Below, in pieces: positions 7,790 to 7,833 of a DNA stretch of 7,833 nt. The DNA lies in assembly GCA_034433615.1 (NCBI GenBank), contig DAOUAJ010000092.1:1-7833 (forward strand). Direction: 5' to 3'. Below the pieces are notes generated by a model. It worked only from the letters and a program-made list of their open reading frames with translations, had not been told where the DNA came from and made no database searches. The stretch comes from DAOUAJ01 sp034433615 (GTDB taxonomy: Bacteria > Chloroflexota > Anaerolineae > DUEN01). Position numbers and translations under genes: made by a program. Positions within the stretch are counted from its first letter, which is position 1. Each line of letters starts with the position of its first letter.

Positions 7790-7833
7790 TCGGGAGTGCA
7801 CCCAGTGGGATATATTACCCCTTTGCGCCCACG

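Noticed and set aside
7801..7833. Possible hairpin GTGGG/CCCAC after the phosphofructokinase
   Set aside because: Five base pairs with an 18-base loop and the window ends before any T run could be seen.

Overview
The window is GC-rich bacterial DNA with tightly packed genes, all on the + strand. The gene families suggest Chloroflexota (Anaerolineae/Caldilineae-like): a Phd-type antitoxin start reading VGVRELKARLSSY, an ABC-2 exporter with two permeases, an SDR epimerase of the DTTRIREELGY type, and an intergenic ACGC/GCGT-rich repeat. This placement is inferred from remembered family resemblance, not from a search.

Layout. 1-135 is the C-terminus of a CorA Mg2+ transporter (GMN motif and last membrane helix). 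136-422 has no intact gene: it holds a good sigma70-type promoter, a 19-codon remnant of a Phd/YefM antitoxin gene, and a strong intrinsic terminator. 423-3795 is an operon of a small metallophosphoesterase, an ABC ATPase overlapping it by ATGA, and two ABC-2 permeases. 3796-3943 is a gap filled largely by an imperfect-palindromic ACGC/GCGT repeat. 3944-7789 is a second cluster: an ARMT1-like (DUF89) sugar-phosphate phosphatase, a NAD-dependent epimerase that has lost most of its middle, and a two-lobed 6-phosphofructokinase. The last 44 bases hold nothing I can support.

The most notable locus is 5540-7789. Read through, it gives about 750 codons laid out like the eukaryotic (animal/fungal) phosphofructokinase: an N-lobe with a complete ATP-PFK active site, the eukaryotic-type interlobe linker (LMECV, LRGRSF, PP), and a C-lobe in which catalytic residues are replaced much as in the eukaryotic regulatory half. 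The lobes are in the same frame and separated by one TGA (6713-6715) where a CGA Arg codon would fit. The C-lobe has no ribosome-binding site, no ATG at its natural start, and a 9-bp inverted repeat begins two bases after the TGA. Either this is a split or recoded bacterial counterpart of the eukaryotic enzyme, or it carries a single point mutation or sequencing error.

The ARMT1-like phosphatase upstream belongs to a damage-control family known to act on sugar phosphates including fructose phosphates, so the second cluster plausibly concerns fructose-phosphate metabolism. The first operon looks like an exporter of unknown substrate with a coupled phosphoesterase. Broken genes (phd, epimerase, possibly PFK) recur across the window.
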